From contig NC_067136.1 of assembly GCF_021347895.1 (NCBI RefSeq), forward strand, positions 3,059,970-3,123,969: DNA of 64,000 bases. The letters are read 5' to 3'. The DNA comes from Acanthochromis polyacanthus (taxonomy: Eukaryota > Chordata > Actinopteri > Pomacentridae). The notes beneath the pieces are model-generated. The model made no database searches, was not told the origin of the DNA, and worked only from the letters and a program-made list of their open reading frames with translations. The position numbers and the translations under genes are program-made. Below are positions 40,585 to 52,394 of the stretch, in pieces (the stretch's first letter is position 1; the number at the start of each line of letters is the position of its first letter).

Positions 40585-41080
40585 ATTTTTTTTAGAACTG
40601 GTTTCTAAAGCTAGTTTCAGTTTTGGTTCCTGATTGCTTCTGAACATTTGTTTAACCATTTAGGTTTAATTTTGGTCCTGGGTTTCGACCTTTTTAGGAC
40701 TGTTTCAGTCTTGGGCAACACCAAACCTACCATCAAGCATGGTGGTGGCAGTATCATGCTCTGAGTGCTTTCCACAAAGTAAATGAAATCATGAAGAAAA
40801 AGGATTACCTCCAAATCCTTCAGGAAAACCTAAAACCATCAGCAGAAGTTTGATCTTGGAACAACCTGTTGGACATTTCAACAACACAATGAGTCCAAAC
40901 TGACATCAGACGTGGTAAAGAAATGGTTCCATCAGGATAGAATGAAGGTTCTAGACTGTTCTCCCCAAAGTTCTGACTTAAAGCCATCAAGAACCTGTGG
41001 ACTGATGAAGAAACAAGTCTGAGTCTGGAAAAACAACAACTTTGGTTGAACTGCACCAATTCTGTTCAAGATAAACCAGA
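40430..41080 (+). mobile_element. Tc1 transposase relic with G/T-rich repeat (R4)
   Basis: The G/T-rich repeat leads into ccatcaagcatggtggtggc and, near 40900-41005, + strand text reading about TSDVVKKWFHQDRMKVLDCS, which matches the VxxWFxxxxxxVLDWP region of Tc1 transposases. It is decayed and has no open frame. Confidence 0.6.
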
Positions 41081-41394
41081 AGAACTTAACTGTTAAGTTA
41101 AAAATGGACATTTAACTCAATATGAGCTTTTCTGTATGTGCTTGTCACCTGACAGATTTTGTCTTATTTCTAGAAGACCTTTAATAATCATGTAAAAGAA
41201 CCAAATTACATTAATACATGGTTGTCTTTTGTGATGCAGATTCATGTATTTCAGTGATTCCCTCTGGTCACATTTTTACTCACTGTGGTTTATTTTTCTA
41301 AAATCTCAAGTTCTGCACCTCTGTAGAAACTGAACAACACGAAGAAGCGCAGAGGATTCAGAAGTGTCATCTGTGCAGTTTGACACAGTTACAA

Positions 41395-42316
41395 AGACAC
41401 AAATCATGACATTTAGGCTTAGATCGGGTTATGTTTTCCAACCTAACATCACATCATTGATGAGTTCATTAAAGTGTTTGCATTTTGAAAAAGTCCATCT
41501 TAAATACAAAGCAAAATGTGTCTGCAGAGAAACAGTTTCCCAGTGTGTCAGGTTGATTCCTGTTGGTGTAGCATTTTAGTTTTGTTTATTGTTGTCCACG
41601 CTGGCAGAAAACCAACTTGTCCATAAATGTGTTCCCACAGGAAACATTGTGTGGTAAGAGAGAAAAATACACAGAATTTGTAAGAACAAAGCAGTTTCGC
41701 TGTAGTTGATTTGTAAAGAAGCTGTAAAAGACCACACCCTGAATGCAGGAAGGAGTGGCAATGCCAGGTGCTGTAAGAATGCAGCCGAACTACATACTGC
41801 ATAGAGTCTGCCTTTGTGTCAGTCAGCCTCACCATGGAAACAGACTACAAACATACAGAGATCCAACTTGGTTTCCATCTTTGTATGAAGTCAGTACCTC
41901 ACACAGTATCTGCTGTTATTGGCTGTGAGCTACACCACTGTCCAATGGCTGCTTCCAGAAATGTCCCAAACAGAAAAATAGGAATAAAATGCAAGATCTC
42001 TGCAGATAAATACACCACAGATTCAGAAATTCTCTGCAGAGATGGAAGGATGACACTTTCTTCAGTTCTCCATCATTCAGGGTAGAGCAGCCAGAGGAAA
42101 CCTCTGAGTAAAAACACACAACAGTCTGTCTGCAGTTTGTTCAGCTGCATCTAAAGACACTGAGAGCGTCAGGATGAAGATTATCTGATCTCATAACATG
42201 AACCCTTTGAGCAGAACTCACCAGTTAACAGCATCCCTACAGTGAGGCATGGTGGTGGCAGCATCATGTTGTGGAGCAACTTTACCATTCATAGTTCATT
42301 AAAAAACAACCCACTA
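41395..42316 (+). repeat. Diverged copy of the FAM111A-like upstream block
   Basis: The start matches 17510-17575, then the text jumps to match 18245 onward, so the segment with promoter and leader exon (17600-18240) is missing here. A shared phrase is ttgtccataaatgtgttccc. If copy 4 is transcribed, its start must lie elsewhere, for example ahead of 39384. Confidence 0.6.
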
Positions 42317-42321
42317 TGACC

Positions 42322-45300
42322 AAGTCAGGACTTGGAGGGCGCTGCTCGTGTGGCAACCTTTCAGCTGCAGCATTAGTGTTAAAACTTTTTAACCTTTAAC
42401 TTATTTTTTTTTTCTTTCTTTTACTAACATTGCCTTTCTGAGCGTGCCTTTTCTTGAACTGTTTTTATCGGTAATGTGTCTCGAGCTCAAGTGAGAATGC
42501 AGGTATTTTTTCTACTGCTCCTGTCAGCCACGCTGAACCTCGCCATGGAATTGTTTGTTAACCAGCAAACAAACAGGATTCGATACACCCGGGACTTTCT
42601 TCTTGGATTCCAGTCACACAACTTACTGCTGGATCAACAAACCGGTCTACTTTCGGAGATGGGCGAGTATGTTTTTATTCCTAATGGGGCTTTTAACCGA
42701 ACTTGCAAACCTGAAGCGAGGAAATGCAAGAAAAGGGGAAGAAAGGGAGGCGTACGCCAGCGGATAAGGAAATTAACTAAGAATAAACGTCTTCCCTTGC
42801 CGTCCATTGTCTTGGCAAATGTCCAGTCCCTTAAAAATAAGACTGATGAACTGCAAGCCTGCGTCTCCTCTATGCGCGAATTCAGGGATGTGTGTGTTTT
42901 GGCTTTTACTGAGACATGGTTATCGGACTCTGATTCGGACTCCGTCTTGAATATTGATGGATTTGGGGTTCCCTATCCGCCTGGACCGTGACCCACTGAC
43001 GACGGGGAAACACCATGGTGGGGGTGTCTGTGTGTATATGAACCCGAGATGGTGTAAAAATGTCACTGTGCGTGAACGAATCTGTCTACCGGACATTGAG
43101 CTCCTGTCACTATCTTTCAGGCCGTTCTATTTGCCACGTGAATTTCCTCAGATTTTCCTTATAGTGGTTTATATTCATCCCAGAGCCGACGCTAAAGCAG
43201 CAAATGATGTCATTTTTTCAGTGGCTCAATGACTACAGTCAGTATCACCTGATGCGCCGTGCTATTTTCTGGGTGACTTTAATCATGTTAACTGTAAAAA
43301 GTCACTCAGCAACTTCAGCCAGTACGTCACCTGTCCCACTCGCGGTGACAGGATATTGGACCGGTGTTATGGCTCTATTAAGGGGGGCTATAAGTCTGTC
43401 GCTGGTCCCCCCTTGGATCCTCTGATCACAACGTGGTGCATCTGCTCCCCTCTTACAGGACCTTGCTGCAAAGGGACAGGGTGCAGGCACGTGAAGTCCA
43501 GGTGTGGAGTGAGGATAGCACTTTGGCTCTTCAGGGATGCTTTGACTGCACAGATTGGTCAGTTTTCCAGGAAACATCAAGGGACGTGGATGAACTGACT
43601 GATGTAGTGTGCTGTTATATTTCTTTCTGTGTTGACAATGTGATCCCAAAAAGAACAATAATCTCATATCCTAATAACAAGCCATGGATCACCAAGGAAG
43701 GGAAGAATCTGCTGAAGGAGAAAAAGCGTGTTTTCAGAAGTGGAGATAAAACTGCACATGTTAAAATTAGGAGTGATATTCGCTCAAAAATCTCCCAGGC
43801 TAAAATAAATTATAAAGAGAAAATTGAGGAAAGATTCCACCAGGCTGACCTAAAATCTGCCTGGGATGGTATGAAATTAATGACAGGTCAATGTAAAAAG
43901 ATAAACACTGTAACATTGAATGGCTTCTCTTCTGATGTCGAGCTTGCAAAGGAACTAAATAGCTTTTACTTGAGATTTAATTGTGATGACTCAGGAGAAA
44001 CCAGTAATATTTCTAAAACTGTCCAGTGTACCTCTGCTCTGAATACTGATGTTGATGTTCATCTGATTGAAAAGCTTTTTAGTCAAACTAAGGTTGGCAA
44101 AAGCTGTGGTCCTGATATCATTAGTGGCCGGGTGCTGAAGTCATGTGCCTCGCAGCTGAGTGAAATCTTTCACTTCATCTTCACCCAGTCCCTTCTAGTG
44201 CAGAGAGTCCCGAAAATATGGAAACATGCTACTGTTGTTCCTGTTGCCAAATGCATGAATCCAAAGACATTAAATGATTTTCGACCAGTGGCTCTCACCT
44301 CACTGGTGATGAAAACTTTTGAAAAGCTTGTTAAAACTGAGATCCTGAGGCAGGTGGAAGGTCAGCTGGACCCTCTTCAGTTCGCCTATAGGACAGGCAG
44401 AGGAGCTGAAGATGCAACACTGACATTGTTGAATCTTATAGTTCAGCATCTGGAGGCCTCTAAGACTCATGCTAGGCTCTTGTTTATTGACTTTTCCTCA
44501 GCTTTTAATACTATCCAGCCACACTTACTGACAGAGAAACTTCTTTCTCTTTTTAACCTGAATTTTAACCTTGTTGGCTGGATATTAGACTTCTTGACTG
44601 ACAGGTCTCAGTGTGTCAGGGTTAATGGCGTTTTATCCCCTAAACTGTACTCCTCTACAGGCTCCCCACAAGGCTGTGTTCTCTCACCGTTGCTTTTTAT
44701 CTTGTACACTAATGACTGCAGGAGCATGCACATGAATAGGCATTTTCTTAAATTTGCTGATGATACAGTGATCGTGAGTCTCTTGGATAAGGATGAGTCT
44801 GAACATGGTCCTGTAATTGATGATTTCATTACTTGGTGCAAAGAGTTTCACCTGCAGATCAATGTGTCCAAAACTAAAGACATGATTATTGACTTTAGAA
44901 AGTCACAGCCCAGTGTCAGTTATACTGTCGTTAATGACATGGATGTTGAGATTGTTTCTCAATATAAATATCTGGGAACAATTATTGATAATCTACTTCG
45001 ATTTGAGCCGAACACTGATGCTGTTTGTAAGAAAGTCCAGCAGAGACTTTATTTCTTGAGAAAGATGAACACATTCAAGGTGTGTAAGGTTCTCATGTCT
45101 CTTTTTTATCAGTGTTTTATAGAAAGTGTTCTTACGTACTGCATGGTTGCTTGGTTCGGTTGTCTTGCTCTGTCTAGTAAAAACAGACTTGTGAATCTGG
45201 TCAAAATAGCGAGCAGGGTGATCGGAGTGCAGCAATCTCAGCTGCAGGATATCTACAGCAGACGTAATGTCAGCAGGGCCCAACAAATTCTGAACTGCCC

Positions 45301-45804
45301 TGATCATCCCCTGTTTGCTGAATTTGATCTTCTTCCTTCTGGCCGACGTTACAGAATGCCTAGAACCAAAACGAGGAGAGCCAGAACTTCTTTTATCCCA
45401 GTTGCCATTGAAAACCTCAATTCATTGGCCTGACCAGTTTCTTTCTTGTGTCTACTTTTTGCACCTGTGGATAGAACTGATTGTTGATTTTAAGACTGTA
45501 ATCCTTTACTATTTATTGAATATTTATTGCATCTCTTTTATTTGCTTTACCCCGTATGTTCATCATTACGGTTTATTTATCTATTGCACAGCACTTTGAC
45601 AACTGAATGCACTTTATGGGTTTTGCCTGCTCAGAGTTTGGCATTTTGTGGCTTAAGTGTTGTCCTTTTTCACTTGTGCTCAGGATTTTCCCCATTTTCC
45701 TAATGTCTGTATGTCTTATGTCTTATGGTTTATGGTTTATCTTGTACTGCCTGCTGCTGAAAAACAAATTTCCCACGGGATAATAATAAAGTTGAAGTTG
45801 AAGT
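42322..45804 (+). mobile_element. Near full-length non-LTR retrotransposon with target duplication
   Basis: The element sits between two copies of tgacc (42317-42321 and 45805-45809); copies 2 and 3 are continuous at this spot. The 5' part encodes an endonuclease (ANVQSLKNKTDELQ, FTETWLSD, HGGGVCVYMNP, GDFNHVN) split over three frames. The 3' part, 43433-45433, is a 666-residue open frame with reverse transcriptase: FRPVALTSLVMKTFEKLV, LFIDFSSAFNTIQPHL, GSPQGCVLSPLLFILYTNDC and FADDT. The tail is a short tandem gttgaa repeat, as in CR1/L2-type elements; Rex1 is another possibility. Endonuclease frameshifts make it inactive. Confidence 0.85.
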
Positions 45805-45989
45805 TGACCTCAGTAATAAACATACACCTTCAACTTTCTGATAATGTCTGCAAAAACACAACATTTATCTGCCTTTGTGAAGATTAAAGTGCGGGAGATG
45901 CAATCAAAACTCCATGAGATTGAGCTTACTAAAAGCAAAAACTGTTGGTGAAACTTCCTGAAAATGTCACTGCTTCTATTCCTTTATAG

Positions 45990-46046
45990 ATGGATGCAGC
46001 CAGGGAGGTGAAAATAAAAAAGGAGGAAGAAGATGCTGATTCAAAG
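45990..46046 (+). CDS. FAM111A-like copy 4, charged leader exon
   Basis: After a tttatag acceptor the exon encodes MDAAREVKIKKEEEDADSK (19 residues) and ends at a gtcagt donor in phase 0. It is the shortest version of this exon in the array. It could supply the start codon if transcripts begin nearby, or lie in frame behind the exons at 39384 and 39563. Confidence 0.65.
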
Positions 46047-46129
46047 GTCAGTACACTCATATACTTTTTTCCTTTTTGTGTATAAAGATGATCAAATAAC
46101 TTTAATTTTCTCACTTTGATGTCCTGCAG

Positions 46130-47896
46130 AGTCGACACTCACATCAACGTCGACAGTTCACAGTGAAATTCCCAAATGAGAAAGGTCCATTCACTGTTTG
46201 CTGTGATCAACCTCGCACAGTGCTGGATGCAATAAGATTACATTTAAATGAACAATTTCAGAGGATGAAAGATAAAATGAAGGGCTACTCTGATTCAAAA
46301 ATCATCATTCAGCTAAATAACAACTCTACCATTGCAACACATTTCCCCTGTTCTTGTATCAATGACAAAGAGAATCTGACCATAGTCTGTAAAGGGAAAG
46401 AAGTCGAAAAGACCGAAAGCCAACCCGATGAAATATTAACAAGAGATAAATATTCTGTCTTCTACATTTCTAAAGAGAGAGGAGAAAACATGATTACAAC
46501 AAAACACTTGAGAAGCAGTCCTGGCACAAACATTGATTATCTCTGTGTCTATGCAAAGAAAGGAACTTCTGTGAAAGAGGCTCTGGAAAGAGACAGTCGC
46601 TTCAATGACCTTAAAGACTTCAAACTGTCCGAAGTCCAGAATTCAAAGCAACGCACTCTGTGCACACAAAAGGTCGACAATCTGGATCAGAAAAAATTCA
46701 AGATATGTCGAGACAGAAAAACTGCAAACTGTGCAAATGAACAGGTGAGCAGTGAGCAGGAGAAGCAGCAGAAACAACCGAATACACCAAAACAGTCACA
46801 ACAGAAGTTTAGCACCAAGTCAGTGTTAGATGCAGCACAGAAGAGTGGAATCAGTGTGAAAAGAGCAATGGAAGAGACGGAGAGTGAGGTCAATACTAAG
46901 GAGATCTATAAACTACTGAGTGAGCAGTTTCAGGATCTGAAAACATGGATGAAGAGTAGATTTCCTGGTGATTCTTATCAGAAAGCTCTGGAGCTGAAGA
47001 AGCAGGACTTTGGAAAAATCCAACAGTCTTTCAGTGAAGTTCACAGAGTCAGAGAGCTGCTCAGACTGGGTGAATCAGTTTGTTTGTTAAAGTTCAATGC
47101 ATTCCATGTTACAGTTCAGGGCACAGGATTTCTGCTGTTTGATAACTTCATCTTGACAAATGCCCACTTATTAAAAATGTGTACTGACTTGCCAAGTGAT
47201 CAATGGATCGATTATGTTGAGATTACTGGCATGTTTAACTATGAAAATCCTAACTGGGACTCAAACAAAAAAGAGTTTACAGCTAAACTGTGTGGTGGTT
47301 GCGACATTGGTCGAGATTACGCCATACTGGAGATCAATCAAACAGCAGAAACAGAGAAAGCTGAATTACCACCAGGGCTCCTGAGTAGATTTGGTCCTCT
47401 ACCTGTCAATGGTGAAGCCTGTCTGATTGGTCACCCAGCAGGAGCAGTGAAACAAATAGATCCTACATGCATCATTCCAAAGAAAGAGACAAATCCAGCT
47501 GTCAGGGATCATATTTTCACCCTCCATTCAATCAATCAAGAGATCAGAAATAATCTATATGCAGATATTTATGTGGCCTACAACAGTTTCATGTATGACG
47601 GCTCTTCTGGCTCCCCAGTGTTTGATGCTCATGGTCGAGTTTTTGGTTTGCACACTGGTGGCATTTTCTTAAACCCTGAAGAGCCCAATAAGAGTGTGAT
47701 TGAGTATGCACTGTCTCTGCTGAATATATTTCAGAATTTTGTCAGTGAACTGAAGAGGAGTAAACAAGCAGAGATGTTGGTGAGAGTTCAGGAGGCAGCA
47801 AAAGGAAACCCATACCTAAAAAAGATCATTGACAGACTGAATACTGAGGAGCCAATGGAAACCAACTTGCCAACCAGATCAGAAGCTCCTCAATGA
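46130..47896 (+). CDS. FAM111A-like serine protease copy 4, intact main exon
   Basis: The exon is open for 588 residues from SRHSHQRRQFTVKF to a TGA at 47896. With the three upstream exons the model is about 648 residues (human FAM111A is about 611). Order: first UBL-like region; second UBL (DYLCVYAKKGTSVKEALERD); Gln/Lys linker; helical SVLDAAQKSG segment; protease with GTGFLLFDNFILTNAH (His, codon 47165, about residue 406), GRDYAILEI (Asp, codon 47315, about 456), GEACLIGHPAG, and GSSGSPVF (Ser, codon 47606, about 553). Mammalian FAM111A is a nuclear PCNA-linked protease that protects forks and restricts some viruses; the role here is inferred. The start at 46163 sometimes predicted is GTG (Val), not a true start. 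Confidence 0.88.
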   Translation, partial: SRHSHQRRQFTVKFPNEKGPFTVCCDQPRTVLDAIRLHLNEQFQRMKDKMKGYSDSKIIIQLNNNSTIATHFPCSCINDKENLTIVCKGKEVEKTESQPDEILTRDKYSVFYISKERGENMITTKHLRSSPGTNIDYLCVYAKKGTSVKEALERDSRFNDLKDFKLSEVQNSKQRTLCTQKVDNLDQKKFKICRDRKTANCANEQVSSEQEKQQKQPNTPKQSQQKFSTKSVLDAAQKSGISVKRAMEETESEVNTKEIYKLLSEQFQDLKTWMKSRFPGDSYQKALELKKQDFGKIQQSFSEVHRVRELLRLGESVCLLKFNAFHVTVQGTGFLLFDNFILTNAHLLKMCTDLPSDQWIDYVEITGMFNYENPNWDSNKKEFTAKLCGGCDIGRDYAILEINQTAETEKAELPPGLLSRFGPLPVNGEACLIGHPAGAVKQIDPTCIIPKKETNPAVRDHIFTLHSINQEIRNNLYADIYVAYNSFMYDGSSGSPVFDAHGRVFGLHTGGIFLNPEEPNKSVIEYALSLLNIFQNFVSELKRSKQAEMLVRVQEAAKGNPYLKKIIDRLNTEEPMETNLPTRSEAPQ

Positions 47897-48174
47897 AAAT
47901 GACAAACCACCTTTGGCTGATCATTTTCTGTTTCATGAAACCATTTTACTCCAAACACCCAAACCATCAAGTGCATTAGACGTTTTTTGTTTTTTTTACG
48001 CTGAAACTCATCAGATCCAACTTTCTACTCTGAGATGCCAACATGTTTTATTTTTGTGTTCAGCGTCTACAGTTATAACCATCACTGTAATTGAGTTTTG
48101 TTTCTAGTCAGGTGTTTTGGGGCTTTGCTATTGTTTTACTTTGTATCTCAAATTAAATTTAATAATGTTCTTAA
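47897..48174. other. 3' flank of copy 4
   Basis: Shared array sequence (ggctgatcattttctgtttc; caaaccatcaagtgcattag). No clear AATAAA was located close to the stop. Confidence 0.45.
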
Positions 48175-48345
48175 GAGCAGAAAACAAAACCAAACAGCAG
48201 AAACAGAGGAAGCTGAAGTACCAGCAGGACTCCTGAGTAAATGTGGTCCAAACCTAAACCAAAACATTGTACTTCACAAAATCATTTTGCTCCAAATGAT
48301 CTGCACTTTTTTTTCTCTGAAACTCAGCAGCTTTGTATTTTAGGG
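48175..48345 (+). pseudogene. Ghost fragment of another FAM111A-like copy, behind copy 4
   Basis: Text encoding roughly KQNQTAETEEAEVPAGLLSK is followed at once by 3' flank, just as at 26955-27150 behind copy 3. The two ghosts show that a truncated unit was already present behind the gene when the larger block duplicated. Confidence 0.65.
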
Positions 48346-48388
48346 AATCTTGTATGTTTTGTTTTCATGGTCAGCTTCTGGAACTATA

Positions 48389-51300
48389 TATTTTTTTTGA
48401 TTTTATTTTATTAAAATGTCATGCACATTTGTGTCCAGCCCACATGGGCTTACAAGACACTAACAAAAAATACATAGTGTGGCTGCAGACCACAACTTAT
48501 AAACAAGAATCATATCAGACTGGATACAACCTTTGCCTTCTATCCCAGGCTTTACATAGATACTTGGCAATAGAAAACACATGATTTTCAAACAGGCAAC
48601 TCAAAATAGAACTTTCTGTTTGCCAAAAAATATCTGGATCCAAGCATCCATCAAACAAAATATTTCTTAACTCACAATAACAGGGACAATAAAGAACAAA
48701 ATGTGGCTCATCTTCTACCACGTTAAGGTCACACAGCGTACATAGCCGTTGTTCTTCAGGTAGACCTTTATACCTACCAACTTCAATTGCCAGAGGTAAC
48801 GTGCCAGTTCTCAACGGAGCACATAGGGATCTTTGTTTTCTCGATAAATGTCACAAAATATAGTTTTCTGTTTTATAATCTTCCTTAAAGTGAATATAAT
48901 GTCTTAACTTTGTTTTTTGACAAATGTCATATTTCCATTGTTTTTTAAAAGCATCTGTTAACTTTTGGTGTAGTAAATTTAAATTACATTTAAGTTTGTT
49001 TCTACTAATATAATTTAAATCATTATCAGAGAATAATTTAGTCATTTCCCTGGCCCAAGGATACTGATTTGAACAGTCCCATAAAAAAACTTGCTTTGTC
49101 AATCTATCCTCTGGTAGCTGGGTGAGGCGGTTCCATAAACGCATCATTTCAATTCTCTGCTTTATCAAGCAGGGCTCCCAACCCATATCACCCTGTAAAG
49201 CTAATTTAGTTGTAAATTTATGCACACCTAGAAATATTCTAATTGCTCTATTTTGAAGAGCATTAATGTGCTCAACTTCCTTTGCACCCCACACACCGGC
49301 AGCCTAAAACAAAATAGAACCAACCAGTGAATCAAACAGTTTTGTAAATACAGAGAAAGTAAGATCAGGCACAACTTTCATCTTACTCACAACTGAACCC
49401 AGAGCTCTGCCTGCTGAGTCTGAGAGTAGCTTAGTTCCCTCTGTAAAACTCATGAACTCATTAAACACTAATCCTAGGTATTTATATGAACTTGTGTATG
49501 CTAGTGAGGTGGATCCATACATAAAATTATAAGTACTTCGCAACTGCCTGCTTGTCCTAAAATGCATAATCTGAGTTTTATCCTGATTTATAGCAAGCCG
49601 CCATTTTCCACACCATGCATTCAGAAAAAACAAACTATTCTGCAAATTTGTTTCATTTTCTGCCACTAAAATAATATCATCAGCATACAACAATATACAT
49701 AAATTGATATCATCAATGCAAATACCCAGGTTAGCGTCTTTGATTTCAGTTACCAGATCATTTATATACAGAGAGAATAAAGTTGGTGATAGAACATCTC
49801 CCTGCTTTACACCAAAAGGAGTAGGGAACCAGCCAGTTCTTAAATTATTGACTTCGACACAAGCAACAGGGGTTTTGTACAGGGACTTAATTGCATTGTA
49901 AAACTTACCATTTATACCATAACCAAGGGTGTCAGTTTGTTTTTAAAAGTGGGGGGATGGAGACCACAGCACTTTGAGAAAATGTCGAAGAACGGCGGCA
50001 AAATGCCACAAGCTGGGCTTGAACGCACAACCACCGCACCAAAGGTAAAGACTCAAGCTGTAGAGCTATCAGTACATGCAGGTAGAGGGGTCTGTGGGCC
50101 GCTATAGTACTAATTCTCCCGGGCCGAAATTTTGCCCCTGCACGCCTCTGGTCGGAGCTTCCACTTGGCACAGGCGCAAATTTAGCATCTGCGTGGTTTT
50201 TTTTTTTTTAACCTCACGAAGGTGTGCTGCATGTCTGTGTAACTCTCGGCCGAGTGCGGATGGTGCGTTCAGGAGCGTCGGAATTTTCTATACTACTGAA
50301 AATAACTGGGTTTACAACGGCTTACATGTGAAGAATCTGAATGTGTTGGAGACAAAATGACCCCTGACAAAAAGTGGGGGGGACACATCCCCACTGTCCC
50401 CCCCTAAACTGACGCCTATGACCATAACCTAACAGTTTAAACAATAAAAGATCCCTATTCACCCAATCGAATGCCTTCTGGAAATCAACAAACCAAACAA
50501 AAGTGGACTTCCCTTGTTGAAGCCGAACTCTTACCACTGAAGATAAGACGTAAATGTGGTCAATGCAAGCCCTGCCTCTTCTAAAGTCATTCTGTTCATC
50601 AGCCAAAATATTATGTGTTTCAAGGTAATCATTCAGTCTACTATTAAGAATTGCAGAATAAAATTTGTACACTGTACTGATTAGACTGATACCTCTGTAA
50701 TTAAGCGGCTCTCTTGGATCCAACTTAGTTGATTTTGGTATTGGTTTTATAACTGACTGATACCACACTGATGGAATAATGGCATGATCAAAGCAGGCTT
50801 GAAAAAGACAGTGCAAAACATTGACCAATGAAGGAGCTTTAAGAGCTTCATTCGGGAGATGCTCAATACCTACAGCTTTATTTGGTTTAGCTGAGCTTAT
50901 AGTTCTTTGTACCTCTTCAACTGTTATATCGAGATTTAACAAATCATTACGACCCAGCGTTGTATTCAACATTTCACTTTCCAAATTAACTTTCTGTAAA
51001 CAAATCTGCTTTAAGAAATCATCATTAAAAGATACTTTATGACAACCATAGAGGGCACTATAGTCATGTTCCCATTTCATCATTATGGTCTCCTTATCAA
51101 AACAAACCTCTCCATTGGCTGTAACAACTTCCATGGGGATCATCTTACTGTTTTGCGGTCCTAATTTATTAATTTCTCTCCAGAAGAGTTTTGAGTTTAA
51201 TTGCTGATTCTGCAAGGTAATGCTCTGCCCTCTTCTGAAATTTCTTTTAACAAATCTTAACTTTCTATCGAAGTACTGTTGATGTTTTTTAAATTCACAA

Positions 51301-52035
51301 TTTAAAGTGATTTTTTCAATAGGGACTCTAGATTTTAAATAAAGTTTTTCAGCTACTCTAGCTTTAGTCCAAAGATTGTGAAGCTCTTCATTCCAGTATG
51401 GCTGGTTTATTTTATAATATTTTGGCCTGTGTCCTGTTTTCCTCTCAGAGCATCCCATTTCTCTATGTATAATATCACAAAGTTTTTTGTAAGTTGTATC
51501 CATGTTTTGCTGTGTTTTGATTTCTTTTACAAATCTATTTTGAATACTGGTCAAGGTAACCGCACAGTCATCAGTGGACAAGAATTTTGAGGAGAAACAT
51601 CTTCTGATAATTTTCCTAGGTAAATTAGAATTATCTTGCTTAGGCAAAACAAACTCTCCAGTTCTAAACTTAAGACTTAAAGAGTGATCAGGAAGTCTGG
51701 ATTGAGGGCCAATTAGATCTAAGGCTTCAGAACCAATCTTTCCACAAGCTCTGAGGGCGTGTAAACATTCATTTCAAGACAAGACTTTATATCTTTGTGT
51801 GGTGTTATAATATAATCTACAACAGCCTTTCCCCTAACAGACACAGAAGTAAAATTATCTGCGTTTGAATGTAATCTTCCATTGAGCACACAGCATTTTG
51901 CATCTTTTAGAAACTCAATAAACGCCTCACCATGTTTATTAGAACTTAAATCTAATGCATTTCTAATAGGGATTTCATCTGTATCAATATAATCTTTTAA
52001 ATTAGAGATACGGGCATTAAAATCCCCATACAAAC
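48389..52035 (-). mobile_element. Non-LTR retrotransposon on - strand with 43 bp target duplication
   Basis: The element lies between 48346-48388 and 52036-52078, which are 43 bp direct repeats with three mismatches; in copy 3's flank this sequence occurs once (about 27145). On the - strand: endonuclease tail (YGDFNARISNLKDYIDTDEI, 51719-52033), RT (FVWFVDFQKAFDWVNRDLLL, 50322-51647, then LYADDIILVAENETNLQNSL, 49304-49693) and C-terminal zinc-like region (LCTLCDLNVVEDEPHFVLYC, 48515-48814). The 3' end is A-rich at the low-coordinate side. The 5' part is missing, one MITE interrupts it, and several frameshifts are present. The clade is uncertain. Confidence 0.85.
49925..50420. mobile_element. 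MITE nested in the - strand LINE
   Basis: The 496 bp insert is flanked by accataacc on both sides (49916-49924, 50421-50429). Its ends are inverted: ggtgtcagttt on the left and, reversed, ggcgtcagttt on the right, followed by G-runs. A target of 8-9 bp fits hAT-type MITEs. Inside, text near 50008-50070 read on the - strand resembles a decayed tRNA-like body. It interrupts the RT frame. Confidence 0.8.
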
Positions 52036-52394
52036 AATCTTGTATGTTTTATTTTCATGCTCAGCTTCTGCAACTATAACCACCAGTGTGAATGTTTGTT
52101 GTTGCTTTAATATCACTGATGTTGTGTTCTGGATGAGCTGGAATCAGAACCATTTGCTGCCGTTGGAAATATCTTAATATTTTATTAAAACTCATTTTTA
52201 CTGCAGGTTCTTTGTCTTTATTGTTTTTCTCCTCACTTTGTCTCACTGCACAGTTTGATAATTAATTTGATGGCATGCATGGTTTTAGCTGCAACTTTGC
52301 TGATGTAAATAATAACTCCTTATGACAAAAAACTATTTATATGAACCCAAATAAACAACAGAAAAAGTTTAAGAGGATAAGATAATCCTTTATT
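52036..52394. other. Continuation of the FAM111A-like 3' flank
   Basis: This matches 27150-27450 in copy 3's flank and ends at the LTR insertion. It holds no gene. Confidence 0.5.

Larger units (their letters stand above)
39626..45989 (+). other. Long intron of copy 4, expanded by insertions
   Basis: The proposed 6.4 kb intron contains a possible LTR-like piece (about 40044-40447), a Tc1 relic, a diverged copy of the array's upstream block (41395-42316) and a whole LINE. Without the insertions it would be similar in size to the introns of the other copies. Confidence 0.4.
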
